A stretch of DNA of 64,000 bases from Terribacillus halophilus (GTDB lineage: Bacteria; Bacillota; Bacilli; Bacillales; Amphibacillaceae), in the NCBI RefSeq assembly GCF_900101385.1, contig NZ_FMZB01000004.1, positions 124,001 through 188,000 of the forward strand. Direction: 5' to 3'. Under the pieces are notes generated by a model that was given only the letters and a program-made list of their open reading frames with translations, made no database searches and was not told where the DNA came from. The position numbers and the translations under genes are program-made. Every line of letters starts with the position of its first letter. Position 1 is the stretch's first letter. Positions 33,242 to 41,421 of this stretch are shown here, piece after piece.

Positions 33242-33823
33242 ATGATAAGTGAAGCATTTACAGAGTTATTGAATGAGTTTGGGGTAGAAGTGTACTTTAA
33301 TGATGAAAATAAGCCTAGAAACGTAATCATTACATCAAAAGGAATCAATTTGAATGAATTTGATGATAAAGTAATACATTCTGACGTTCCTTTGAAGCGT
33401 GGTGATATTGTTAAGTATGGTGTTACCTATTACATAGTTTTCAGTGATGTTCAATCAAAGCGTGTATACGAGTATAAGGCGGTTATCCGTCCTGCTACAA
33501 ATACTATTCCTATACATGTGCAGGAGGAACAAGTAACTGATCCAGAGTACGATGAATATGATAATCCAATTCCAGGAACAGGTGAAGTAATTCCTGCAGT
33601 TATAGAAGATGTGCCTTGTATTGTTTACCAACAATCATTTAGTATCATTGCGGGACAAATTACAGTAGCAGAATCAGAGATAAATATACTAATGGCTGAC
33701 AATGAGAAGTCTCAAAAGGTAGAAATTAATGATGAGTACATAATACAAAATGTTACTTACAGGATAAGTGATATTAATTTGCTTAAAACAGGTCTACGAA
33801 TATTTATAGCAAATAGAGTATAA
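33242..33823 (+). CDS. Putative head-completion (stopper) protein
   Basis: A 193-residue protein, mostly beta, with RGDIVKYGVTYYIVFS near the middle and GQITVAESEINILMADNEKSQKVEINDEYII near the end, a pattern typical of the SPP1 gp16-like stopper class. It contains DPEYDEYDNPIPGTGE, shared with the 21724-22140 product. It is the last gene before attR. In the excised circle it would be followed by int and then the other structural genes. Confidence 0.6.
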   Translation: MISEAFTELLNEFGVEVYFNDENKPRNVIITSKGINLNEFDDKVIHSDVPLKRGDIVKYGVTYYIVFSDVQSKRVYEYKAVIRPATNTIPIHVQEEQVTDPEYDEYDNPIPGTGEVIPAVIEDVPCIVYQQSFSIIAGQITVAESEINILMADNEKSQKVEINDEYIIQNVTYRISDINLLKTGLRIFIANRV

Positions 33824-33947
33824 CCACTTTACATAATTTCTCAACCACTTTATAATGAAATTGAAAATATTCAATTGTGAAATGGTCACATTTAATTTAT
33901 ACATAACTAACGTTGATAATATAAGATTCTATGGGGAACAGGCGTTT
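33824..33947 (+). other. Right att arm of the element with integrase arm-site candidates
   Basis: Two direct copies of AACCACTTTA (33824 and 33844) plus TTCAATTGTGAAATGGTCAC, which resembles the hairpin sequence at 18351-18386. Related copies AACCGCTTTA (18270) and AGTGGTT (inverted, about 18319) lie on the other side of the att core, as expected for arm-type integrase sites. Confidence 0.5.
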
Positions 33948-34001
33948 GCACTACCTTGACAGGGTAGGGGTCGCTGGTTCAAGTCCAGTCGGAATCACTA
34001 A
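33948..34001 (+). repeat. attR (54-bp direct repeat of the tRNA-Val 3' part)
   Basis: Identical to 18218-18271. The sequence 5' of it (AACAGGCGTTT) does not complete a tRNA, so it is not a functional gene. A terminator hairpin follows. Confidence 0.95.
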
Positions 34002-34004
34002 ATA

Positions 34005-34038
34005 AAACCCTAGAGCCGCAATGGTTCTAGGGTTTTTC
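34005..34038 (+). terminator. Terminator after attR
   Basis: Stem AAAACCCTAGA, loop, stem TTCTAGGGTTTTT. Confidence 0.8.
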
Positions 34039-34093
34039 TATGTTCCTGTAGAAATACGAACACTAATAAAATGTTGACCGTTTGTCGACCAAT

Positions 34094-35156
34094 TTAAGAT
34101 GGTTTGTATTTTTGTAACTGGTTTATAGTTTTCTCCCGTCTCTTTTTAGAAATATGACCATACACATCAGCAGTAAATTTTGAGCTTGTGTGACGAGCTT
34201 GTTTAGAGATAGATAAAAGGTTTACGTCGTCTTCTTCCATAAGAAGGGCTACCATTGTATGCCGAAAATCGTGTAACTTGTTTTTCTTTACATTATGCTT
34301 TGCTCTAATTTTCCTCCACTTCTTAGAAGGGCTGTAGGGTAGAGGTGATTGCCAAACCCATCATGGTAAAGGTATTCTTTATCCCACCTGGCCAGAGGTC
34401 TCCAGCCAGCATCCTCTCTATCAACCAATGACGTCTGTATTCTTTCAACATATCAGTAACAAACTTTGGAATTGAGATTGTTGCAGCTGAAGCTTCGGAT
34501 TTTGGGTTCTTCAAAACAATTCCCGTTGTCCCGTCATCGCGAATTCCTATAACTAGATTATCCTGTATCGTAATCTCGACTTCTTCTAAATTAATATGGG
34601 ACCATTGGAGCGCAACGTTTTCTCCGCGGCGTAATCCGGCGAAAATTGCCAATACAAAATAGACCTTCCACATTATTTCTTGCTCATAGAGAATTTCCAT
34701 TATAACAGGCATATCTTCTCCAGAATAATAACCCATTTCTTTCTTTTTCAATGAAGGGGGCTTTACTCCATCCATCGGGTTTTCTTTTATAACCTTCCAA
34801 TCGACAGCTACACCGAACATATGCTTTAAGATTCTGTACATATATTTAACTGTGGCGGGTGACAAAGTCTTATTAGGATCGTTTTGACTTTTCTCGTTTA
34901 ACTTGCTATCTAAGAATGCTGTTATCTGGATGGTATTAATTTTGGATATTTTCTTACTCCCGAAGTGGGGGAGTATGTGTATCTGAAGATATCGATAGAA
35001 AGTTTCTTGTGTAGAAGGGGAAAGTGCTTTTGGCGCGTGTCTTTCTTTCCATATATCTTTAAACTCTTCAAAAGAAGATTTGGCTGGATCCACATACTCA
35101 CCATTGCGTATTTCAGTTTCGAACTTCAACAATTCCTCCTCTAGATGACGTTTCAA
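34094..35156 (-). pseudogene. Decayed phage integrase (second prophage)
   Basis: A tyrosine integrase remnant transcribed toward the att site. The first frame gives 277 residues from KRHLEEELLKFETEIRNGEY to ERMLAGDLWPGG, including R of GLRRGENV. Around 34323-34370 the frame shifts; the other frame continues with KLHDFRHTMVALLMEEDD (HxxR), QARHTSS and nucleophile Tyr in ADVYGHIS to a stop at 34094. The N-terminal arm-binding domain is also missing, cut off at about 35157 where an endolysin fragment begins. It was a full-length (about 380 residue) Bacillus-type integrase and is now inactive. Confidence 0.85.
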
Positions 35157-35164
35157 AGAAGGTA

Positions 35165-35611
35165 TTGCATAAGGGAAGCAAAGGAGAAGCGGTAGAAGAT
35201 CTACAGGAAAAACTTATTTCCAAAGGGTTCTCACTCCCTAAATACGGAGCTGACGGAGATTATGGTGATGAGACTGTATCAGCTGTCAAAGCATTGCAGA
35301 GAGCGGCTGGTATCACTGTAGATGGAAAATATGGACCTGCATCTGCTAAAGCTCTTAATGCATATAAGAAGCCAGCTGCAAAGGAAACAACTAGCAAAGC
35401 ATCTGGTTCTGCCATCGTTCCTTATCCAGGTAAACTAATCAAGAAAGGTTCAAAGGGTAAGGATGTCGAGCGAATCCAGCGAGCCGTCAACGTTACTGCT
35501 GATGGTATATTCGGAAGTGGCACTGAAGCGGTTGTAAAAGCTTATCAGAAGAGAAAAGGCTTGTCTACTGATGGTATTGTCGGTCTAGCTACTTGGAATG
35601 TAATGTTTTAA
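35165..35611 (+). pseudogene. C-terminal fragment of a phage endolysin (two peptidoglycan-binding domains)
   Basis: About 148 codons encoding two PG_binding_1 repeats: GSKGEAVEDLQEKLISKGF ... VDGKYGPASAKAL and GSKGKDVERIQRAVN ... GIVGLATWNV. The catalytic amidase domain expected in front is absent, replaced at about 35160 by the truncated integrase. Together the two fragments mark a deletion that removed almost an entire prophage. TTG 35165 is open but has no ribosome site. Confidence 0.8.
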
Positions 35612-35665
35612 TAAATAACCCCTCCTATTATGGTAAAATATCACTTAATAGGAGGGGGATTTGCA

Positions 35666-36196
35666 ATGAAAGACATAATTTTAAATATATTAACTACTAC
35701 ACTAGTTTCAGGTATAATCACCGCTATAGTCACTTATTTTCTTGATAAAAGAAAGGCAAAGGCAGCTAATGCTCACACTAAAAGTCTTCAGGTCGATAGT
35801 TTTGTAAGAAGTTCAAGCGGAGAAGAAATGCGAAGTATTTTAGATGACTGGCGTTCATTTTTGTTTGATATTGGTACTCCTCTTTATGCTAAGAAGTTAC
35901 AGGATCCTGACTACATGAGGAGTCTGATTAATAGAGCATTTATGTATTCTTCTGCTGAAACGATACGTCGGCTTGCAACATATCAAAATTTTAACTATAG
36001 AAGTATTGATCCAAGTAAAATGTCTAATGATGATAAATATAGAATGATTGTTATGGTTGCCGGTATTATCGTTTCATTAAAAAAGGATTTCTCAGATGAA
36101 AATGTTGATGTTAGATCAATTTTAAAATTAAAACTTACTGATTTTGATAAGAACTCTCATATTATTGATAAGCACATATCTGATTTAAATTATTGA
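35666..36196 (+). CDS. Membrane-anchored hypothetical protein of the decayed prophage
   Basis: A 176-residue protein with AGGAGGGGG upstream of ATG 35666. One N-terminal membrane segment (IILNILTTTLVSGIITAIVTYFL) followed by a basic stretch and a soluble helical domain. It lies where phages carry lysogenic-conversion genes, between lysis module and attR. No motif recognised; superinfection exclusion is a possible role only by position. Confidence 0.6.
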   Translation: MKDIILNILTTTLVSGIITAIVTYFLDKRKAKAANAHTKSLQVDSFVRSSSGEEMRSILDDWRSFLFDIGTPLYAKKLQDPDYMRSLINRAFMYSSAETIRRLATYQNFNYRSIDPSKMSNDDKYRMIVMVAGIIVSLKKDFSDENVDVRSILKLKLTDFDKNSHIIDKHISDLNY

Positions 36197-36265
36197 AAGC
36201 CCCTCCTTAATTGGAAACCACTGAAAACTAGCACTTTAATTTTTCAAATGTAAGAAATGATAAAG

Positions 36266-36312
36266 AAAAGGGGGTCTGTTCGTTCAATTCTAAACGAACA
36301 GACCCCCTTTTT
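36266..36312. terminator. Long perfect hairpin beside the transposase fragment
   Basis: A 19-bp stem starting AAAAGGGGGTCTGTTCGTT with loop CAATTCTA and T-runs both ways. It serves as terminator for the 35666 gene and the minus-strand transposase fragment, or it may be part of the former IS end. Confidence 0.75.
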
Positions 36313-36320
36313 CCTTGGTT

Positions 36321-36467
36321 TTATTCTTTTGGTTCTTTCATTAGTTTCATTACCCGTTTTAGGTTTACTGTGAATATGGCCATTGCTCCTTGCATTTGCA
36401 TGCCAACGAGACCCGAGGAAGATGCCACATCATACCCGTGTCTATGTTTTAATTCACTATTTTTCAT
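36321..36467 (-). pseudogene. 3' fragment of an IS1182-family transposase
   Basis: About 48 codons on the minus strand ending at TAA 36321: HGYDVASSSGLVGMQMQGAM followed by AIFTVNLKRVMKLM, the typical C-terminal end of IS1182-type DDE transposases. The 5' part is missing, truncated at the degraded att site at 36468. Confidence 0.7.
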
Positions 36468-36485
36468 CCAATCGGAATCACTAAC
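36468..36485 (+). repeat. Degraded tRNA-Val att copy 2
   Basis: CCAATCGGAATCACTAAC, matching the last about 15 bases of the tRNA gene, followed by a terminator hairpin. Confidence 0.7.
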
Positions 36486-36487
36486 TT

Positions 36488-36532
36488 AAAAAAGCTTGAA
36501 ACCATTGGTAGATAAGGGTTTCAGGCTTTTTT
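36488..36532 (+). terminator. Terminator after att copy 2
   Basis: AAAGCTTGAAACC...GGTTTCAGGCTTTTTT; similar in sequence to the hairpins at 41134 and 47441. The rest of 36533-36874 has no gene but carries the arm-like repeat TGCTAACATTTTGCTAACA at 36574. Confidence 0.75.
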
Positions 36533-36874
36533 GTTTTTCTGGTACAGAGTGTTCCAAGGGCGGTAAAGGGGCAGATGCTAACATTTTGCTAACATAAACA
36601 TATCAATTGTTATCAATAAAATAAAACGAACCTGTAAAAATGAAGTAATTAAAGTGTAACGGGAGTTCGGATGTTATTCTCAAGGGAAACAAGCAAGACA
36701 GATCGAAGATGATATTAATCAGCGGTATGTATAGGCAAATAGTGTTTAGTAAGCAAATATAGAGCATATCAGTATGATTAGGGAATTTATGTTAAAATCT
36801 AATATGCAAAGAATTACTCCATTGTACAAGTAGTGTAGCAGTAGAGATGACTAAAGATTAATTTTAGGGGGGTG

Positions 36875-37207
36875 ATGAAAACAAGGCAGATTAAGAAGAT
36901 AGACCGGAATGATTACGTAAAATTTTGTGCTCTTGTAAAATCATCATTTGAGGGTCTAAACGCTGACCAATAGCTTCAAAACCACATTGAAGAAACAACA
37001 AAAGAAAATTTGTACGGTGTTTTTGAAGATGAGGAAATTTTAGCAGGAATGAGAGTTTTTGATTTTGAAATGAAATATTCCTCTACTCCTATTAATATAG
37101 GGGGAGTCGGTATGTTGGCTGTTGATATGTTACATAAGAAAGAAAAAAATGCTTATAACTTATTGCAGTATTTTTTTAATCTAAGTCGTAGAAGATTATT
37201 TTTTTAA
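36875..37207 (+). pseudogene. Broken GNAT (Eis-like) acetyltransferase
   Basis: From ATG 36875 (GGGGGGTG upstream) the frame encodes an acetyltransferase N-terminus, is interrupted by TAG at 36971, then continues through YGVFEDEEILAGMRVFDF and INIGGVGMLAVDMLHKKEKN, typical of the Eis/GNAT_9 family, and ends after LSRRRLFF. The family is about 390 residues, so more than two thirds is missing. Confidence 0.75.
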
Positions 37208-37281
37208 ATAAATAATAGCGATTGGAAATAATAGTCGGTTTTTTGCATCAGTAATTTATTTAGCTTTATGGAGGAATCTAT

Positions 37282-37608
37282 ATGGGGTTATTCGATAGAT
37301 TTATCGTGCAATCTGTAGTAATTGAAGGGGAAGACTATGGCTTGAATGAGGTATTCAAATCCATAGATGATGGAATACAAAAATTAGAATATATTGCAGA
37401 TGGGATACTTTTGGGGATGTTCCTAATGGGATCAATTACGATTTTAGCTGCGGGATTATTGACTTTTATAATTTGTTTCCTAGCTATGTTTCCTTTTAAA
37501 TCAAAGGAGGAGAAGAAGTCTTTTTGGAAGACACAGGGGTTTGTTATGTTAGGCTTTGTAATTGTTGCTGCTTTGCTATTTGGTATTCCATATGCCATCC
37601 TTGCGTAA
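37282..37608 (+). CDS. Hypothetical protein with two membrane segments
   Basis: A 108-residue protein (TATGGAGGAATCTAT before ATG 37282). Hydrophobic segments at about 43-70 and 88-107, separated by a charged loop KSKEEKKSFWKTQ. No family recognised. It stands alone between a broken acetyltransferase and the lipase-toxin operon. Confidence 0.55.
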   Translation: MGLFDRFIVQSVVIEGEDYGLNEVFKSIDDGIQKLEYIADGILLGMFLMGSITILAAGLLTFIICFLAMFPFKSKEEKKSFWKTQGFVMLGFVIVAALLFGIPYAILA

Positions 37609-37760
37609 AGGAGGAGCTGCATTTTTCCAAGCAAAAAGCCTCTGAAGAGACTGATTGACCCTTTAGTTTCCATTTCAGGATTAAAAATTCAATTAAGGAA
37701 AAGTGCTAAAGAGACCATAAGAGAAGCAAAATCGAAGTAAAGGAGACATTTATAATTTTA

Positions 37761-37803
37761 AAAAACAGCAAAGTTGTTTCATACGGGAAACAGTTGCTGT
37801 TTT
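37761..37803 (-). terminator. Terminator of the lipase-toxin operon
   Basis: AAAACAGCAA pairs with TTGCTGTTTT, with an inner GTTTC/GGAAAC stem; on the minus strand it follows the 37814 stop codon. Confidence 0.75.
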
Positions 37804-37813
37804 AATGAGGCAT

Positions 37814-38143
37814 TTATTTTATTTTTGCGCTTTCTTTGTACCTAATAACTATCTTCTGCTGTTTGTTACTCTCTACTTGCTCGCTGAAATTTCCTACGAC
37901 TTGAATTATCTTTAAAGCAAGGTATAAATCCTGTTCTTTCTGCTTGCGGAGCATCGTGGCAACACCCATCTGTCCCGCTATTTTACCTTTTTGGCCTTCT
38001 CCTTCAATCGCACTCTTCACTAATGTATAAAACCTTTCGTCTTGGCTCTGGATATCATCAGCGAGGTTCTTCAGCATCCTTATTTTATGGCTGTGATCAT
38101 CTTTCGGAATTATTTGAGTCATTTCATAGTCCGTGAATTCCAT
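37814..38143 (-). CDS. Small helical protein, possible secretion partner of the lipase toxin
   Basis: A 109-residue, all-helical, charged protein starting 3 bp after the lipase gene ends. No signal peptide or membrane segment. In the staphylococcal TslA system, small helical partners (Tlaa proteins) bind the C-terminal domain of the lipase for type VII secretion; size, predicted fold and gene order fit such a partner. Sequence homology cannot be shown here. Confidence 0.6.
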   Translation of the reverse strand: MEFTDYEMTQIIPKDDHSHKIRMLKNLADDIQSQDERFYTLVKSAIEGEGQKGKIAGQMGVATMLRKQKEQDLYLALKIIQVVGNFSEQVESNKQQKIVIRYKESAKIK

Positions 38144-38146
38144 CCA

Positions 38147-39976
38147 TTAGATCCCCCTTACCAAATCAAACATTTGAGATAACTTTTCCTCTTCCGCAAA
38201 TAAATCTTCTACTGCTTTTCTATAGTCTTCTATGAGCTTATAGCCGCTATCTACACTCGACTTCATTTCATATACCTGTTCATCCAAATCAGCTCTTTCC
38301 AATGGGTATACATTATCCATCACATTTAGCGATTCGACTTCGTAAAGGGGATATCTGTGCATCCAACCGCGACTATACGCATACCCTTTGGGATTGCTTT
38401 CGATGTGATATATTTCGTCGAATACTTTTTTTCGTTCTTCCTTGAAAGCTAACTGTATCTCTTCGTGAACGGCCTTCTCCAGCTTAGCTATCGCAGACAT
38501 TTTGTCTTCAAATATTAACGCACCTTCGCGGTATAACCTTAAAGCAGCTGACATATTTACTTCAATGGGTTCTCCGCCGGCACCAGTAGTTGTATAGATT
38601 AAGTCTTTCCCAGAATAGCTTTTATTGCCACCGGTTAAAGCATTAAGCATCTCCTCAATACTGTGACTCCCTTTAATGGATTCCAGACTTTCTAAAATTC
38701 CACTGTTTAGAATATTTTCAATTGAACCCGTAAATGAACCCTTAAGTTTCTGAAATGCTTTATACAAGCGATAGTCACCGTACAGTGACAACTCATTAAG
38801 ATTTTCGTTTATGTCTGCATTTTCATAAATAGCAGCATACGCCTCGGATAAATCTTTTTCTAAGTTGGCAACTTCTTTTATCATTATATTTTTTTGGTCT
38901 TCTGTTATATATCCTTCTTCATAAAGCCGGCCGAATATAGTGTCAGCATTTTGGGTTATGACACTTACCTTTTCTAATAATGGAGGTAAGTTATCTTTTA
39001 ATGACTTTATTGTCTCATCAAATTCATCGTGATCGAATGCGTACCATTGTAAAACGTCCATACCACCTTTAATTCCTTCGAGGTATTCCAACTTCACTCC
39101 AAGAAGCTGAGAAGCAACTTCATTTACGCCGCCATTATTATCAGCAACTGAATAATCAATCGCTAGGTCTCGGAAGCTTGCGATTACATCATCCGGGATA
39201 TCATCAACGAGATTTTTAATTCCGTCAACTTCCGGATTCGTATCTATCATTTCTACATCGCCAAATGTAACCAATCCGGCTTTCTCTGTAACAGCAAACA
39301 GCGGATCATCCGTGGAGATTTTTTGATGAATTTTTACTGGAGAATCTTTGTAATAGTCTTTTGTAAATTCGGCGAGTTTATTAGAAGGTATTTTAGTTAC
39401 ATCATCAGGATTTTTAATACCGAAGTGTTGATTAACCGCTTCAAAAAAAGTTGGGTCATAATCATATACTTCGAGTGGAGGTAGTTGAAGCCCGTTAACT
39501 CCATATATTTCATCAAATGTATCATCTACAATACCAGTGATTGTACTGTTATGGTTTCCCAGTGAATGACCAAAAGAAACAACTTCTGTATCATCTTCTA
39601 TGCCAAAGTGATTCTTAGAATCATCTACAAAAACTTTTGTTGCTTCAGCCTGTTTTGTGGATTTTCCTGCAAACGGCCCTTTTATATTTTCACGCCAATC
39701 AGCTCCATCTACAGAACCTTGGTTTATCACATATAACTTTTCTTCTCCACCTTCAGATATTAAAAGTGAGGTGCCATCATAACCCGACTCAAGATTAGCT
39801 GTATTTTTTGAGTCAGATGAATGATAAATTTTGACCTCTCCCTCAAAAAGTTCGCCTGTTTCTTCTAAATAAATAGATTTAAATTTCACCTCTAATTCAT
39901 CAGGTTTCAGATTGTCGTACTCTGTATTTGTAAGTCGCATCCACACATTACTTGATGTGATTTTATCCAATGACAT
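38147..39976 (-). CDS. Lipase-domain protein with C-terminal helical domain, candidate secreted toxin
   Basis: A 609-residue protein; ATG 39976 is preferred (GAAGGTGAG upstream), with a GTG three codons earlier. The N-terminal about 260 residues look like an alpha/beta-hydrolase with the nucleophile elbow FGHSLGNHN (Ser138). The remaining about 340 residues are helical and coiled (LPPLLEKVSVITQNADTIF, EDKMSAIAKLEKAVHEEI). There is no signal peptide. A catalytic domain in front of an LXG-like helical domain is the reverse arrangement described for the type VII-secreted lipase TslA. The gene lies between a lipoprotein gene and a small helical protein gene. Toxin function is inferred. Confidence 0.7.
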   Translation of the reverse strand: MSLDKITSSNVWMRLTNTEYDNLKPDELEVKFKSIYLEETGELFEGEVKIYHSSDSKNTANLESGYDGTSLLISEGGEEKLYVINQGSVDGADWRENIKGPFAGKSTKQAEATKVFVDDSKNHFGIEDDTEVVSFGHSLGNHNSTITGIVDDTFDEIYGVNGLQLPPLEVYDYDPTFFEAVNQHFGIKNPDDVTKIPSNKLAEFTKDYYKDSPVKIHQKISTDDPLFAVTEKAGLVTFGDVEMIDTNPEVDGIKNLVDDIPDDVIASFRDLAIDYSVADNNGGVNEVASQLLGVKLEYLEGIKGGMDVLQWYAFDHDEFDETIKSLKDNLPPLLEKVSVITQNADTIFGRLYEEGYITEDQKNIMIKEVANLEKDLSEAYAAIYENADINENLNELSLYGDYRLYKAFQKLKGSFTGSIENILNSGILESLESIKGSHSIEEMLNALTGGNKSYSGKDLIYTTTGAGGEPIEVNMSAALRLYREGALIFEDKMSAIAKLEKAVHEEIQLAFKEERKKVFDEIYHIESNPKGYAYSRGWMHRYPLYEVESLNVMDNVYPLERADLDEQVYEMKSSVDSGYKLIEDYRKAVEDLFAEEEKLSQMFDLVRGI

Positions 39977-39981
39977 AAAAA

Positions 39982-40650
39982 TCACTCACCTTCATTCTGC
40001 GTCAACTTTATGGATTGGAATATATTTAATACCCTTTCTTTTTCATCCTCTACTAATTTTGAGCACTCATCTGAAGAAAGGTTATCACCACAGATCATAC
40101 TAGTGAATATCTGTATGTTCTCGTTATTATCATTCCAAATCAATGTTGCAAATCCAGGGTTGATTCCATCAGTATAATCAGCAACTTCAATGTTCTGTCC
40201 CTCAAATTCAATGTTTTTTGACTGAAATTGAAGTTCTTCATTTCTCTTAGCGGACAGTCCATCCTTAGTTGACTCCACGTCACTCATAAAACCATAGTAT
40301 TTTAATTGTATATTGGTGAATACGTCAAGGCTTTCATCGGTATGAGATATAGTGAGAAATTCACTGTCATTCTTTGAGGATTTATTATAACTTCTCTCAA
40401 CTATATTCATATCTCCTGGGAAATCCATTGTAAATTTCCCGGACTTTGCTTCAAACGGGTAATATCCTTCACGAACCGGTTCTGTTGATGTAAGAAAATC
40501 ACGAGTAAATTCATTTTGAAATGCCGGTACATCCGGTAAATCTTGTGGATCCATCTCGGAAGGTGAAGCAGATCCTTTTCCATTTGACATACTACATCCT
40601 CCTAACACAAACGCAGTTAATAATATTAGTATTAGAAATTTAGTTTTCAC
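39982..40650 (-). CDS. Lipoprotein, candidate immunity protein for the lipase toxin
   Basis: A 222-residue lipoprotein: GTG 40650 behind GGAGGT, signal MKTKFLILILLTAFVLGGC with lipobox LGGC. The mature part begins with a flexible Ser/Gly/Pro region, then about 150 residues of mixed alpha/beta with two cysteines near the end (CGDNLSSDEC). Stop and downstream lipase start are adjacent, so they are co-translated. Surface lipoproteins act as immunity factors against exported lipase toxins (TilA with TslA), which is the proposed role. Confidence 0.65.
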   Translation of the reverse strand: MKTKFLILILLTAFVLGGCSMSNGKGSASPSEMDPQDLPDVPAFQNEFTRDFLTSTEPVREGYYPFEAKSGKFTMDFPGDMNIVERSYNKSSKNDSEFLTISHTDESLDVFTNIQLKYYGFMSDVESTKDGLSAKRNEELQFQSKNIEFEGQNIEVADYTDGINPGFATLIWNDNNENIQIFTSMICGDNLSSDECSKLVEDEKERVLNIFQSIKLTQNEGE

Positions 40651-41421
40651 AGAGTAATACCTCCGCTCTTATGATGCTTACTGCATAAAATTATACAAAA
40701 ACAGATACTAGAATCACAGGGATATAGTGGATATTTACAAAAAACCGTTCTTTTGTCTTGGGTATAATTACCATTGAGTATGAAGATGTGAGGATACGAC
40801 ATTGCAAGAATACGTTTTATAAATGGTCATAAGAAGCATATGACAAATTAATCTTCAAATAGTGAAGCCTGCATTTGCAATATGTATTGAATCATAGTAG
40901 AAGAAGACTAGACTTATTGAGGATAACTGTATTAGTTCTGTTTTTCTTATTTCACTAAGACAGATAGATGAATGGCCATTTGCTAACATAATTAATTTTT
41001 TGAGCAGATTTTAACGGAATTAATGGACTATAGACTATATGGACAGAAAAACCCCTTAAAATACGTTATTTGCATCCGCAACAATTCTGCCAGGGGAGGG
41101 GGTTGTTTGTTCGAGTCCACTCGGGATCACTACAATAAAAAGCTCTATATCCTTTGTCTATAAGGTTTCGAGCTATTTTGCTTTTTACTTACAGAAGGAT
41201 AAAAGGAGGGAAAAGGATAAATGCCAACATAAATATATCAATTGTAACCGATAAAATTTAACGGATCCGTACAAAACGTAGCAATAGAGTGCAGAGGAAT
41301 ATTGAGTGTTTTATTCTTGAAGGAAATAAACAAGACAGGAGATATTAGTAAGTAACAGTGTTTATAGGAAAAGCGTGTTTATGGATCAGAAATAAGGCAT
41401 ATCATTATGTGGAGGTGCTGC
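40651..41421. other. Gene-free segment with a degraded att site
   Basis: No coding frame on either strand. It contains the promoter region of the lipoprotein operon, an isolated TTGCTAACATAATTAA (about 40980) resembling the arm repeats near the other att remnants, the tRNA-Val remnant at 41078-41132 with its terminator, and from about 41215 a stretch similar to 36572-36790. Confidence 0.6.
41078..41132 (+). repeat. Degraded tRNA-Val att copy 3
   Basis: Aligns over about 55 bp with the tRNA 3' part: GCA....T..CAGGG.AGGGG, then GTTCGAGTCCACTCGGGATC and ACTA. The anticodon arm is ruined. A decayed hairpin (AAAAAGCTC...GAGCTATTTT) follows at 41137-41180. Confidence 0.75.

Larger units (their letters stand above)
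18218..34001 (+). mobile_element. Capsid-encoding integrative element (phage satellite or phage-plasmid candidate), about 15.7 kb
   Basis: Bounded by a 54-bp perfect direct repeat of the tRNA-Val 3' part (18218-18271 and 33948-34001). All recognised genes read rightward: integrase, HTH replication-type protein, repeat array, BhlA, structural proteins, scaffold, major capsid, XRE, DHH-like protein, iterons and a second initiator-type protein, TerS, TerL, portal, DUF4145 protein, DUF771 protein, membrane protein, connectors. No tail tape measure, tail tube, baseplate, fibre, endolysin or clear CI/Cro divergon is visible. The DNA is visibly more AT-rich than the flanks. Boundaries are certain; the classification is inference. 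Confidence 0.9.

Noticed and set aside
33948-34001. Second functional tRNA-Val gene
   Set aside because: Only the 3' part is present; the upstream bases do not form the acceptor or D arm. It is attR.
18218-34001. Complete temperate prophage
   Set aside because: No tail, baseplate, endolysin or CI/Cro switch can be seen, and 15.7 kb is too small for a tailed phage with this head set.
36266-36312. Intact insertion sequence
   Set aside because: Only about 48 codons of an IS1182-type transposase remain, and a matching second terminal repeat is not found.
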